This document shows positions 31,640 to 42,182 of a stretch of 64,000 bases of DNA, piece after piece. Origin of the DNA: Cordylochernes scorpioides. Lineage: Eukaryota > Arthropoda > Arachnida > Pseudoscorpiones > Chernetidae. Under the pieces are notes generated by a model that did not search any database, was not told the DNA's origin, and worked only from the letters and a program-made list of their open reading frames with translations. The stretch covers positions 15,915,483-15,979,482 of the forward strand of contig CP092884.1 of the NCBI GenBank assembly GCA_030710605.1. The letters are read 5' to 3'. Both the position numbers and the translations under genes were made by a program. Each line of letters starts with the position of its first letter. The first letter of the stretch is position 1.

Positions 31640-32362
31640 GTCAGGAGTTGATGGTCAAGCTCTGAAGTTAAGGAAGGACAACTGGCTTAACACCTCGGAG
31701 ACTAAGTACCGGCAATGCGTACTAGAGGAGTGAAAGAGTGATATCCAATACCGCCCCATACGATAATGCCCGGTGCAGGACCAGTGTGGCGTTGCATAAC
31801 GCAGCTGTTCAGCATCCTCTCTCCACAGTGTCTTCAGACTCAAATCCGACCATCGTGTTGTTGCAGACAAAAGCGTGACTCGTCAGTAAAGACAATTTCA
31901 TTCCATTCTGCCGTCCACAACCTTCTTTGATCGCATCATTGGGCGGCGGAGACGTCTGTGGTTCTGCGTCAAGGGTAGACGAAGCAATGGACGTCTTGAG
32001 GACAGACCACTCTGCTTTAAACGGCGTCGAATGGTACGCGCAGACACTGAATGATGCGTTACAGACTGAATGTGCTGTGCTAAGGTTCGTGATGTGAATG
32101 AGCGATCTGTCATTGCGATGCGCACAATTTGCCTTTCAGCAGGTAAAGTGGTGCACTGAGGTGTATGCGATCGAACACGTCGGTCCGTCGTACCTTCCTG
32201 CATCCAACGATCACATATCTGCATTACAGTTGTTTGGTTTCGTCCAACACGACTACCGATTTCCCTGAAAGATAATGTACAATTTCGGTAGGCCACTATC
32301 CTTCCTCTGTCGAACTCGGATACTTGATCAAAAGATGATCGCTGCTTTCAACGAGGCATAAA
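31640..32362 (-). pseudogene. Tc1-like transposase, 3' truncated
   Basis: On the minus strand, ATG at about 32360 is followed by a stop at codon 4, then FDQVSEFDRGRIVAYRN and a helix-turn-helix region (REIGSRVGRNQTTVMQICDRW). The first catalytic motif, IVFTDESRFCLQQHDG, and GPAPGIIVWGGIGYHS can be followed across a frame change near 31860. Similarity stops at about 31640, so the second and third catalytic residues and the right end are missing. Confidence 0.8.
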
Positions 32363-32369
32363 TCATCGT

Positions 32370-34652
32370 TTTTTTTTAGATAAAAATAACATAAGACAAA
32401 CACAATTGCCGAACTTAAAATCGTCGAAATAGTTCTTTGAAGTGGAGCCACAGGCGCGCGTGATGTGCGTCTCCGCTGAAATTCTAATCATTTGCATATC
32501 TAACCTCCGCTGATGCATGTTGTAAATTTCATGTTATTTGCCTGCTTCTTTCAGGGTGTTGCATTTACGGTGGCCAGCAGTTTTTATCCCTTCCAAATAG
32601 AATGCTAATCGGGACCTACCATCTGGTTTTCGCAGTCAATGGCCAAGCGGCTTCTCATTTGTTAAAGAAGATACATCACACGATGGATTTCGGAAACAAA
32701 AAGATTCCAGACAAAATCAATGAAAATAAAGTGGTTTTTAAACCCATGGATGATTCCAGGTGTGCACAAAATATGACGGGAAGTTGGTGAAAAGTCCTGA
32801 AGAACATGTGAGACTCCCCAGCGTGAAGTCGGGACTGGACTGTGTGTCCAACTAATGTCCGCTGAATCTGTCAGCTCTCTACTGCCCGTGAACCACTGGC
32901 CTTTACTCGAAGGTCTCCTGATGTTGGGGACTAATCAGATAGTGATACGTCATAGCAAAATGGCTGACACGAAGTTTGAATGAATGAATGAATCTCATTT
33001 TGATTTTTCTCTCTGTTTCTTACTCAGGTGTGTGCGTGTGTTATTTAACCGACTTACTTTCTGTCTTTGTTAGAGGGCTATATTTTATGATAACCTTGGT
33101 TAATTCATTTGTTACATATAGAAAATGTTAGTTTATTTGCAATATTCTTTTATAAGGTATGAATATATACATTTAAATTATTTACAAACAGAGGAAAAAC
33201 AGTGGTTGAGATGGGGTGTTTTGCTGGTTAGGGCTAGGTGAAGCATAAAATAATGTTTATAAATTGTGACATATTTCTTTCCTGGGGGATGGGGGAAAAA
33301 TTTAGAAGGATGAACAAAAGTTTATTATATATAAAATAAGAAATAATTAGGAATAAATATTTGTAATAGTAACAAAATCAACAAAATATACACAGATTGT
33401 TATAATTTTGATATATAAATTTATAGACTGGGTGAGGTCTTAGGGTAGAACAGTAAATGCATGGAGTTGTATTTTTATAAAGAAGTATATGAAGATAGGC
33501 AAACGATAAGTTTTACAAGAAAGAGTCCAGGCGGGAATACTGTGTATGACAGGGAAAGAAAAAAATCCAATACCATGTTTCATCGGTATTTCCATTGAAC
33601 TTATCCATAGAACTTGTTTGTGAAAAGAAAAAAAAACGTATATTAAAATCTTGCTCATATGGGTGAAGTTTGATCATTGCGCTATTGAAATCAAAATGTG
33701 ATAGGACTTGCCATACCTGGAGGGTTGAGAAAAAAGTTCGCTTTGGGCGAATGGGGTTGGTAGCACTCCATAGATAGGTTGTTGAGAGAGAGAGAGAGAG
33801 AAAAAAAAGACCTGGTTAACTCTAATCTATGTCAGAAAACGCTACTTTGCGGGATTCGATTAGTTTCAAAGTACAAATTGAAAAATAAAATAGTTATCGT
33901 ATGCGCAAAAGTGATTGCTAATGCAGGATGGTTCAAAAATAAGAATGCTAGCAAGTGGTTGATGTGTTTCTTCTGAAATGAAATCAAAATAAGCGAGGAG
34001 GGTACGAGAAGAAAAAAAACTCAGTGTTTGAATAATTTGTCAAAATAAAAAAGACTATTTACAACATTAATTATTTACATTAAGATTTTGGACAGTTCTT
34101 TATCATGGTTGACGCGTAGGTATGTAACATTTGGATATATATAGTGATAAAAATTGAGTAAGCAAAAATAAATTGATAAATGATTCAACATAAACAAAAT
34201 GTATTTGAATAATACAAAAAAGAGTTTATATATAAAAATTGATATTAAAAGATATATATAGGAAATATAATTGATTTTTTGAATTATTGATTACACAGGT
34301 TTATGAGATTTTAAAAAGTTTTTGATGTTTGAGTATTTAAAATACCTTTTGGGTAATCCAATGGCGCTGATTCCGAATATGCTCTTAATTTTTCTGTATG
34401 TCATCAAAATTTAAAGATAATGACCATAAATTGTATTTCACCAAAATAATATTTTCATAAAGAAAACTGCCAAATTAATAATTATTAATGAGCGCTTGTT
34501 CATTGCTATGTTGTCTGCTTGACAACAGGTGGTCCCTTGTGGCAAATTTTTCTAGTAAGTGTTATGGAGATTAGTTTTGTCAGAAGACTCAACTGAAATG
34601 CTCATTTGAGCGTGCGCGGTGAGGAAATACCAATTTTCTTTTTAATATATAT
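32370..34652. other. no gene recognised
   Basis: A long AT-rich stretch. A 62-codon ORF (32602-32790) and others are unremarkable. A GA microsatellite lies at about 33784-33800. Confidence 0.35.
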
Positions 34653-35972
34653 AAAAGTTAGAATAAAAAAGTTCCCGATTTTAAAAATAATAAATATTTA
34701 TTTATAGTATAGTAATTTAAACATCAAATTTTCCAAAATAGGAGCCTTGGTTATCTACAATTTTTTACAGCGTGAAAAAAGCTGTTGAAATGCTAGTTTA
34801 AAGTCAATTTTCTAAGCTTGTTTAGCTCCACTGTCGCATTTTCAATTACTTCTGATGACGATGAGAAACGCCTCCATTTTAACCTCATTTTAAGTTTTAA
34901 AAGAAGAAGAAATCACATGGGGCGATATCAGGAAAGTAAGGAGGATGCGGCAAGACAGATAGAGAGTTGGCTGAGTAGTCTTGAATAATAATGGCTCTAT
35001 GAGCAGGTGCATTATCATGTAGCAATTTCCACTGTTTTTATTTAAAGAGTTGGTTTCTTTTTCTTCTTATCGCATCATGATGACGCACAGGTATTTCTTT
35101 GTATGCCTGCTCATTTATTTGCATTAATAGAAAAATTCATAATAGACAAGTCCTTGATAATCGAAAAACACTACAAGCATTACATTTCCTTTGAACTTGT
35201 CAAGACGAACTTTCTTCTTACTGTGAGAACTTGGTGTGTGCCATTCGAGTGATTGTTTTTTTTTTTTTTTTTGGTATGTGGATCAAAAAGAAAGCACCAT
35301 GTTTCATGACCAGTTATTAATGTTTTTAAAATATCAGAATCTTTATTCGCAGTTTCAATTAAATCATTGCAAATTGATAATCTGGTTTCTCTTTGTTGAT
35401 CTGTTGAATTATATGGGACAAAATAACCACATAGTCTTTTCATGTTTAAATGTTAACCAATACTTTTTTGGCAACTACCTTTAGATATTCCAAGTATTTA
35501 TGATATATTATCAATAGTAATTTTTCTATCAGCAACAATTAAATCACGTACCTGTCCAATATTGCGATCCGTTATTGACGTCAATGGCCGACCTGACCTT
35601 GAATTATCTGCGATGCTGATACGGCCATCTTTAAAACGTTTATACCAGAAATAAACTTGCGTTCGGGACAATATTTCGTCTTCAAAAGCTTTTTTAATTA
35701 ATGATGATGTCTCTGTGAAAGACTTTTAATTTTACAGAAATTTTAATATTTCCCCTTAGCTCAAATGATGACATTGCAGAAACCGACCGAACTAAATACT
35801 TACAAAAAAAAAATATGCCTAGAATGAAAATTACGCATGCGCATTTACTGGCGTTGCTAAATTAAATTATAGTTTAGTCTTTATTCTTTGCAGTGAAATT
35901 AATTTTAAATTTTTCGAAGGTTGTTTTATATTTTATTTTTTAAAAGTTCGGGAACTTTTTGATCTTACTGTG
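34653..35972 (-). mobile_element. mariner element 1, decayed
   Basis: The ends are inverted repeats with AAAAAGTTCCCG on the left and CGGGAACTTTTTGATC on the right, about 1.32 kb apart. They match the ends of the mariner at 57265-58586. Transposase segments lie on the minus strand: 35443-35180 contains the first catalytic region, but it reads TGHETWCFLFDP, so Asp is replaced by His. An oligo-A run and several frameshifts interrupt the frame. Inactive. Confidence 0.8.
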
Positions 35973-36472
35973 TATATATGTCTACCTTGTTATAGTTTTG
36001 CATGGCTAAAAAAGACAAGATAATTTACATGTATATAAATTAATGAATGAACATTTTTCAAACCAACGGTAAATGAATTTCTGATTCTGAATACCCGATA
36101 ACACTTACAGAAACTTTGAATTTGAAGATATGAAACCTCCAAATGAAGGCTAAACATTCAAATATTTCAATAGTAGCATCAAATTTCCTAAGACGATTTA
36201 AACATTTTATGTATCAGGTAAAAATTGATTGCTACTGGCAATATGATCATATTTAGCCCTAGGATAAAATTTAACAATTTAAACAACTGATAAAAAGTAA
36301 AAACACTAGGGCGCCCAAGGATGAATTTATCTTAAAAAGAAACGCATTCCTGCATGCCTGTTGGTTTCGTCTTAATTTGATATAGCAAATTGATTTAGAG
36401 AATATGAATATATATTGAATAGTAATTGAAAGATATGAATAATTATTAGTTTGATAATTAAATCGATAGCAG

Positions 36473-36544
36473 TTATCTGGATGCTGAGTCAGACTAGCAT
36501 GAGTATATAAATGGTGAGGAGAGGAGATCCTGTCACATTCCACC
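36473..36544 (+). promoter_or_regulatory. ML gene 1 core promoter: GATA, ARE-like and TATA boxes
   Basis: TTATCT (36473-36478, a GATA site in reverse), TGCTGAGTCA (36482-36491; in reverse TGACTCAGCA, fitting the antioxidant-response consensus TGACNNNGC) and TATATAA (36504-36510) stand within 40 bp. An initiator-like TCACATT (36532-36538) follows, about 28 bp after the TATA box, with the ATG at 36545. That gives a 5' UTR of only about 12 nt. All three upstream boxes are identical at the second gene. The factors named are inferred from motifs. Confidence 0.55.
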
Positions 36545-37000
36545 ATGCAACTCTCTACTGTCCTCCTGCTTGCCGTCGTGTGCAGCTCAGCACTCGCCTC
36601 TCCCTGGGCCAACTGCCCGAGCCAGAAGAACTCGATCGTCTCCAAGGTGAGCGTGGAAGGATGTCCCGACGACGCAGAATCATGCATCATCAAAAAAGGA
36701 AAAACCGGTAAGATTACCATTGAAATGATTCCAAAAAAGGACATCAGGAGTCTCAAGGCTGAAGGCTCGGTCATTATCTGGGATGGATCGGAAGTGAAGT
36801 ACCCACTCCCCAACCCCGATGCCTGCAAGAATTGCGGCCTCAAGTGCCCCCTAAAAGCTGGCGAGCCCCAGAAATACTATTACAGCATGTACATCAATCC
36901 AAGTTACCCTTCCGTTGATGGTATACACCTCAAATGGAAGTTGATCGACGAAAAGAAGAATGAGGATGTCTGCGTTATCATCCCCATTAGCGTTGCTTAA
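36545..37000 (+). CDS. secreted ML-domain (NPC2-like) lipid-binding protein, copy 1
   Basis: The 151-residue protein has a signal peptide of about 18 residues (MQLSTVLLLAVVCSSALA) and one ML domain, as in NPC2 and group-2 mite allergens. These are small extracellular beta-sandwich proteins that hold a lipid or sterol. The expected disulfide cysteines are present: Cys24-Cys143, Cys40-Cys47 and Cys94-Cys101. An extra Cys97 lies inside DACKNCGLKC, leaving an odd number. There is no intron in the ORF. A TATA box lies 41 bp upstream and AATAAA is at 37032-37037. Codons are GC-richer than the surroundings, as for an expressed host gene. The inverted paralogue is at 49168-49623. The ligand cannot be told from sequence; a role in digestion, immunity or chemosensation is possible. 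Confidence 0.9.
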   Translation: MQLSTVLLLAVVCSSALASPWANCPSQKNSIVSKVSVEGCPDDAESCIIKKGKTGKITIEMIPKKDIRSLKAEGSVIIWDGSEVKYPLPNPDACKNCGLKCPLKAGEPQKYYYSMYINPSYPSVDGIHLKWKLIDEKKNEDVCVIIPISVA

Positions 37001-37031
37001 ATGCTTCCTTTGTATTTTGAACTTGGATAAC

Positions 37032-37037
37032 AATAAA
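37032..37037 (+). terminator. polyadenylation signal of ML gene 1
   Basis: AATAAA lies 32 bp after the stop codon. The same hexamer stands at the equivalent place in the inverted copy (TTTATT near 49130). Confidence 0.6.
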
Positions 37038-37149
37038 ATTATTATTTAATAATTATTATAGTTTAATTTTTATAGTTATATTTATATATTTAAAATTATT
37101 TTCATTGTGGATTTAAAAAGTGAATTTTTGGATGGATATTTATAGGGGA

Positions 37150-37904
37150 GGTGAAAGAGAATATTATGATTACATTATTTATTATATAGATGCATCATGT
37201 ATAATGAACATATCTCCATATAAGTGACTATAAATAGAACTATGAATATCTCCAAATTGTTTTGCGACTAAAATTTGATTACTTGCGCCATCTTTACGAA
37301 TAAATATTGACTAAATACTCATTTGTTGATTCCATAATATTTGTCAAGTTTTCTTTTTTGAGCAGAGGCGATATCTTAGCCAGTGAGGATATTCCGAGAT
37401 GCGATTATTGAGGGTTGAAAACTTTACTTAATACCCCGCCTTGAAACTTTGATAAACAATGGAAAACTATCCACGCACGAGTTTTTAGACCTCAACACAT
37501 TCATGTTGTCTGCACCTCAGATACCAATTCGAATTAACTTTATCAGGTGTTACTCACCAGGATCAATCTAGTTCCTAATCCAGTGCCTCTCCCGTCAAAT
37601 TAAACATCAGAATTAGTGGCCCGGCCACATTGCCAGCTAGACATTCTTTTGGGCAAATTGTGAAGATTCCATTAGATCCCGTGTGTGGTTCTTATAGATA
37701 AAGTCATCCCTAGACTGACGAAGGCCATTAGCATGAAACAATTATCTCTAGGTGGACACTTCTTAGTTTGCCAAAGCTGGTGTTGTGGCTTGTCACCAAC
37801 CCGAGGCCACTAAGGTTGCGGTCAATATATGATATCTAGTTTTGACGCTTAATTTGACAGGAGATAGAACTCCAATCAAATGAAAAACCTAGATGACGCA
37901 TGTT
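37150..37904. other. no gene recognised
   Basis: AT-rich sequence right of the ML duplication unit. No assignable feature. Confidence 0.3.
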
Positions 37905-39060
37905 AATTGTTGTTATGCTTTCGCAGGTTAATTCTTGATCGGTTAGTTCCTTGCCGTACCGTCAACTATGTATTCTCCACTATGTCTTTGCATAAAAAAA
38001 GGCAACGTTCAGTAATCCACTTTTTTTTTTGGTCGGAAACTGTACCAGGAATCAATATTTATCGAAGACTTTTGGAACAATTCGAAAACAGTGTGTTTCC
38101 TCAACGGAGTGTCTATTAACTGATTGAACATTTTTAAAATGGCCGTACTTGTTAGGCAATAAAAGGCGCCTGATCACCATTTATTGGCACTAATGAGGAA
38201 GACATTGAATATGAACATTACTTGATTCTGTTAAGCAGACGATTTACACATTGCACATAAAGTTGCACATTGTCTCATATTAGTCATGTTTCTGCCTACG
38301 AAATTATCCACAACAGACTTGGGTTTCATAAAGTCTGTGCAAGATGGGTCCCAAAACAATTCGCTAAGTTGCATAAACAACAGGGCTTGGACATATGCCA
38401 GAAACATTGGGTTAGCTATATTATGAACATATCATTTTCTTGAACAAATGTTACACTGGTGACATGGATCCATTATTACGAACCGGAAAGTAAACGGAAA
38501 AGTATGGAATGGGAACATCTGAATTCGCCATGCAAAAAAAAAAAAAAGTTAAAAGCCAACCTTTCGAAGGAAAGCTGAGCCATACATTTTTTTTACACTT
38601 ACAAGGAGTATTACTGGAACAGTATCAGGAAAGAGACAGAAATTGTGCGCGTTACAGTGAAGGGCTTGCTGAAAAGCTAAAGCTTATTATTCGAAGCAAA
38701 CACCGATGAGTGATGTCAAAAGTTATGTTGTTACATGACAATGCCCGTCCACATACTGTTGAAATACTTCAGAAACTAAAATTTGAAGTACTGGCTTATC
38801 CTCCATATAGTCCTGACCTTTTCTCATTGTATTTCCACTTGTTTGGTCCATTCAAAGAGGCAATGAGAGGCCGTAGATTTACTTCTTATGAAGCAGTGGA
38901 AAAAGCGATGCAATTCCAGGTTCTCATATCAACTAAAGATTTACTTTTATTAGGTTTCAGTAATTTTGAACAACGAGGGAAAGGTTAAAATGTTAAAATA
39001 TAGTGTAAAGTTAAGTTTCCAATTTGTATTATGATATATTTTAAACTATATTGCGGATAG
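37905..39060 (+). pseudogene. mariner transposase (SETMAR/Mos1-like), decayed
   Basis: Pieces in shifting frames cover the whole protein. The N-terminus has VIHFFFWSETVPG and FPQRSVY (about 38010-38118). The region around 38300-38380 resembles GFHKVCARWVPKQ. The first catalytic region reads TWIHYYEPESKRKSMEW (about 38463-38513). The second is LLHDNARPHT (38732-38761) and the third region PPYSPDLFSLYFHLFGP (about 38801-38850). The third Asp, in YSPDL, is kept. Stops, frameshifts and an A-run at 38535 mark it as dead. Terminal repeats were not located. Confidence 0.8.
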
Positions 39061-39512
39061 TATTTGACTTTTACCCTGGTATATTTAATATACCTCTGTA
39101 AATACCTATTTATTGTACATTTGGGAACTAGATTGATCTTGGTGAGAGGCAACTAATAAAGTTATTTAAAATTGTAGCTGTCATTTGAGGTGCAGATTAC
39201 ATGAATGTGTCGAGGTCCAAAACCTCGTACGGGGTTGATTTTCCTTGTTTTAACAGAGTTTCAAGGCGGATATTGGGTAAAGTTTTCAATTATCAATAAT
39301 CGCGTTTCGCAAGATCCTTACTGCCTATGATATCGCTTCTGCGCAATGATTGGAAGAGAACTTGACCAACATTATGGAATTAACTAGATAGCCTATTATC
39401 GGATATTTAATTGCAAGGATGGCAAAAGTAATCCTTTTTAGTTCAAAATATATATAGGTATTTATAGATCTATTTATAGTCATTTATATAAAATATTTAT
39501 AATATGATGCAC

Positions 39513-39668
39513 TAGCGCGCCATCTGTTATCAAAATTCGGAACTATTTAAAGGCGTAAGATTCTTTTTGAAATCAAACAATTTCTACTGCCCTTACTGCA
39601 ATGGAAAAATTAAAGGGAGGGCCTGGTTCATCAGTGGTGAACCCTCCCAGCGGTTTCGCCAGTTTAAT
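39513..39668 (+). repeat. structured repeat, copy B (pseudoknot core)
   Basis: The left end is GCGCCATCTGTTATCAAAAT. Stem 1 pairs GGGAGGG (39615-39621) with CCCTCCC (39642-39648). Stem 2 pairs CTGGT (39623-39627) with GCCAG (39658-39662), including one T-G pair. With copy C it forms a large inverted repeat (arms about 155 bp, spacer about 120 bp). Confidence 0.7.
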
Positions 39669-39786
39669 TTAGTTTTATTAGTATTACCTTTTTAAAATCA
39701 TGTGTTTTAATGATATTTATAACACCGGGTAAGCAAAAGCGAATTTTACGAAAAAAATAAATAAAAAAATAAATGAATAAAATGGT

Positions 39787-39940
39787 AGATTAAACTGGCG
39801 AAACCGCTGGGAGGGTTCACCACTGATGAGCCAGGCCCTCCCTTTAATTTTTCCATTGCAGTAAGGGCAGTAGAAATTGTTTAATTTCAAAAAGAATCTT
39901 ACGCCTTTAAAATAGTTCCGAATTTTTATATAAAATATGT
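39787..39940 (-). repeat. structured repeat, copy C (inverted)
   Basis: This is nearly identical to copy B, on the minus strand. On + it reads CTGGCGAAACCGCTGGGAGG, then GTTCACCACTGATGAGCCAG and GCCCTCCC. It extends to TCTTACGCCTTTAAAATAGTTCC. Stems 1 and 2 are both intact. Confidence 0.7.
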
Positions 39941-40035
39941 TCATTATACATAATATATCTAATTTCACATCTATAATCTATCACATCTAATTTTTAAAAA
40001 ATGCACCTATAATATTTTCTTTAAACTCACCTATA

Positions 40036-40205
40036 TATTAAAATTTTACACAAATAAATTCACTGGCAATGCGTTTCTTTTTTAAATCTCTACAGACCTT
40101 ACTGCAATGATATGATTTAATGAATGAGAGGGCTTGGCTCATCAGTAGTGAACCCTCTCAGCGGTTTCGCCAAATTTGTGTAAAATTTTAACGATAGAGG
40201 GCAAT
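40036..40205 (+). repeat. structured repeat, copy D (diverged subfamily)
   Basis: Stem 1 is GAGAGGG (40126-40132) with CCCTCTC (40153-40159). Stem 2 is TTGGC (40134-40138) with GCCAA (40169-40173). Compared with copy A, both stems differ at one position on each strand so that pairing is kept. The copy is bounded by an inverted repeat (TTAAAATTTTACACAAAT against ATTTGTGTAAAATTTTAA) and ends CGATAGAGGGCAAT. Confidence 0.7.
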
Positions 40206-40244
40206 AAAATTTAATTCACCTATATATTGTTTCACCAGGTTGCG

Positions 40245-40470
40245 TCTTGGCAGATTCTTCAATCTTGATTCTCTTTTGTGCTGGGACTTGCATCTTACCA
40301 GAGCGTGTCTCAACCATCCTACAAATTTATATAAGAGAATAATGAGAAAACTCTACTCTAAGTAGCCTCCAGAATAATTCATTCATTTCTCACATCAAAG
40401 AGAGCAGTGAAGTTACACAGTGTACCAAAATACAAATGGTGATTTTATAATACATGAATCTGTTTATAAT
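40245..40470 (-). repeat. gypsy element 2 leader/gag-start fragment, second copy
   Basis: It is about 90% similar to 48620-48840: the gag start region (CATCTTACCAGAGCGTGTCTC) and leader (AAGTAGCCTCCAGAATAATTC). It ends at GAATCTGTTTATAATG, the same point at which the leader meets the LTR in the larger element. A broken remnant of the same family. Confidence 0.65.
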
Positions 40471-40479
40471 GTTGTTGTT

Positions 40480-40910
40480 GTTGTTTCTTATCCCCTTGTG
40501 TAAAGATTACACGGATTCCACGAGTTCATGATCTCATGGAATGGGGTATAGAGGTGCAGCTTCCGTTGATCATGGCACCATGATCCAGGCACACTTTGGT
40601 GAAAGTCTGACTTTGCCTGTAATTTGAGGCTGTTCCTAACATGAAAGCCTTTGTTGCTGACTCTAACATGAGCAAAGACGCAGCTCCTCCGTATCCCTGA
40701 AGTGGGACCATTGCTGAGGTCTATCAACCGGGTCAGTTGAACTCAGTATTTTTAAAGAGAGTGTCCCTCCTGGTTACAGCATCAAGTCTACCAGAACAAG
40801 ACTTGATTGTGTAGAGGGTTTACTATACCTCCCAACAATGTCCACTGTACCACAGGCCAGTTACAGAGGAGTAAGCATGGGAGGCCATCTGTTTATAATA
40901 TATATATATA
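40480..40910. other. no gene recognised
   Basis: Moderate GC, with short ORFs on - (40488-40727) that I do not recognise. A (TTG)n run lies at about 40470. Confidence 0.25.
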
Positions 40911-40985
40911 CTAGCCGAATGGCCCGGGCAACGCCCGGGTTTTACCCGACTGGACCCGGCTTCGCCTGGGTCGTGTTCGAGCGAG
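40911..40985 (-). mobile_element. Helitron 3' end
   Basis: Read on the minus strand, it ends with hairpins (CCCGGGCGTTGCCCGGG and CCCAGGCGAAGCCGGG) before CTAG at 40911-40914. The same layout occurs at 24324. The 5' end was not identified; it may lie within 41000-41790. Confidence 0.55.
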
Positions 40986-40989
40986 GTTT

Positions 40990-41796
40990 ACTCATGAATG
41001 AATAGAGGCCCCAACTGTTTGTAATATAATTAATTTGTAATATAATTATTTGAATCTAACATCATATACACTTTTACACTACCTATTTAATTTCAAAATA
41101 AATTAAAATACGTTTATATTAAATAATAACATTTTAAAAAAAATCGACTTTCTCGTTCACACTTTTGTATCTATTCAATTATGTATTTTTTTATGTATCT
41201 CTATAAAAAAAATATCTGTATAGTTTAGATTAAAATATTTTAAGTGGCATATTTTCAAGTCGTATATTTATACACAAGTTTTATATTTATTTCACAAATA
41301 TTGTATAAGATGTGATTAATAAACTTTGTAAAAAATAATCTTAATACATTTTTAATAACATGACGTTATGTTATATTCTAATAGGTAAAATAGGTTAGTT
41401 TCAGACGGCTTATAAATTAGGTTAGTTTAAGGTGTGTTATAAAAAGGTTAGTTTCATTAATTAAAATCGGTGAGATTCAGATAGGGTATATTAGGTTAGT
41501 TTAATCGCAAAATAAGGTTAGTTTTAGATAAGTTAAATTAGGTTAGTTCTAGATAATAAAAAAAATAATGTCCGTATTTAGAAAAATTAGTTTAATACTT
41601 TATATAAAATTTTTTTTTTTAATTGTTAAATCTTTTTTAAAATTATATTTTAAATTAATATATTTAAAGTGGTAAAATTCAAAGTATTTCACCGAAATTG
41701 TATTTTTAACTCGTGTAAAACGCCTCGAAGGTACGGCGGTGGCAACGTACAGCGCCGCCAACCAAATATACCCTTAACTGGGAACACTCCACAAAT
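40990..41796. other. AT-rich region with scattered AGGTTAGTT units
   Basis: Between about 41385 and 41550, six near-copies of (TT)AGGTTAGTT recur at irregular 25-40 bp spacing. They contain TTAGGTTAG, a piece of the arthropod telomere repeat (TTAGG)n. Otherwise there is nothing assignable. Confidence 0.4.
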
Positions 41797-42182
41797 ATAT
41801 ATAGTAAAATATATGTAGCAAGCTATACAGCAAAAACATAATTTTTTTCAATAAATATGAAAAAGAAAAAAATATAGAATATGAGCAGCTATATAATATG
41901 AAGCAGATAAATATAAATCCTACCTAAACAAATGACAGCAAAACAAAAAATTGAGCCTACCCCTAAAAAAAGCAGTTATTAAAATGCATAGAAGCTGCTT
42001 ATAATATAAATGTTAATAAGTATAAAACGATTGCATGGAACAAACATATATAGTAAAATATATGTAGCAAGCTATACAGAAAAACATAATTTTTTGCAAT
42101 AAATATGAAAGAGAAAAAAATATAGAATACACTGCTCTAAATCGTAAATGATTACATGAATATATAATACATCTCCTTCACT

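Noticed and set aside
39795..39848. A complete hammerhead ribozyme in the structured repeat
   Set aside because: Stem I cannot form from the five bases available, so it is reported only as a resemblance.
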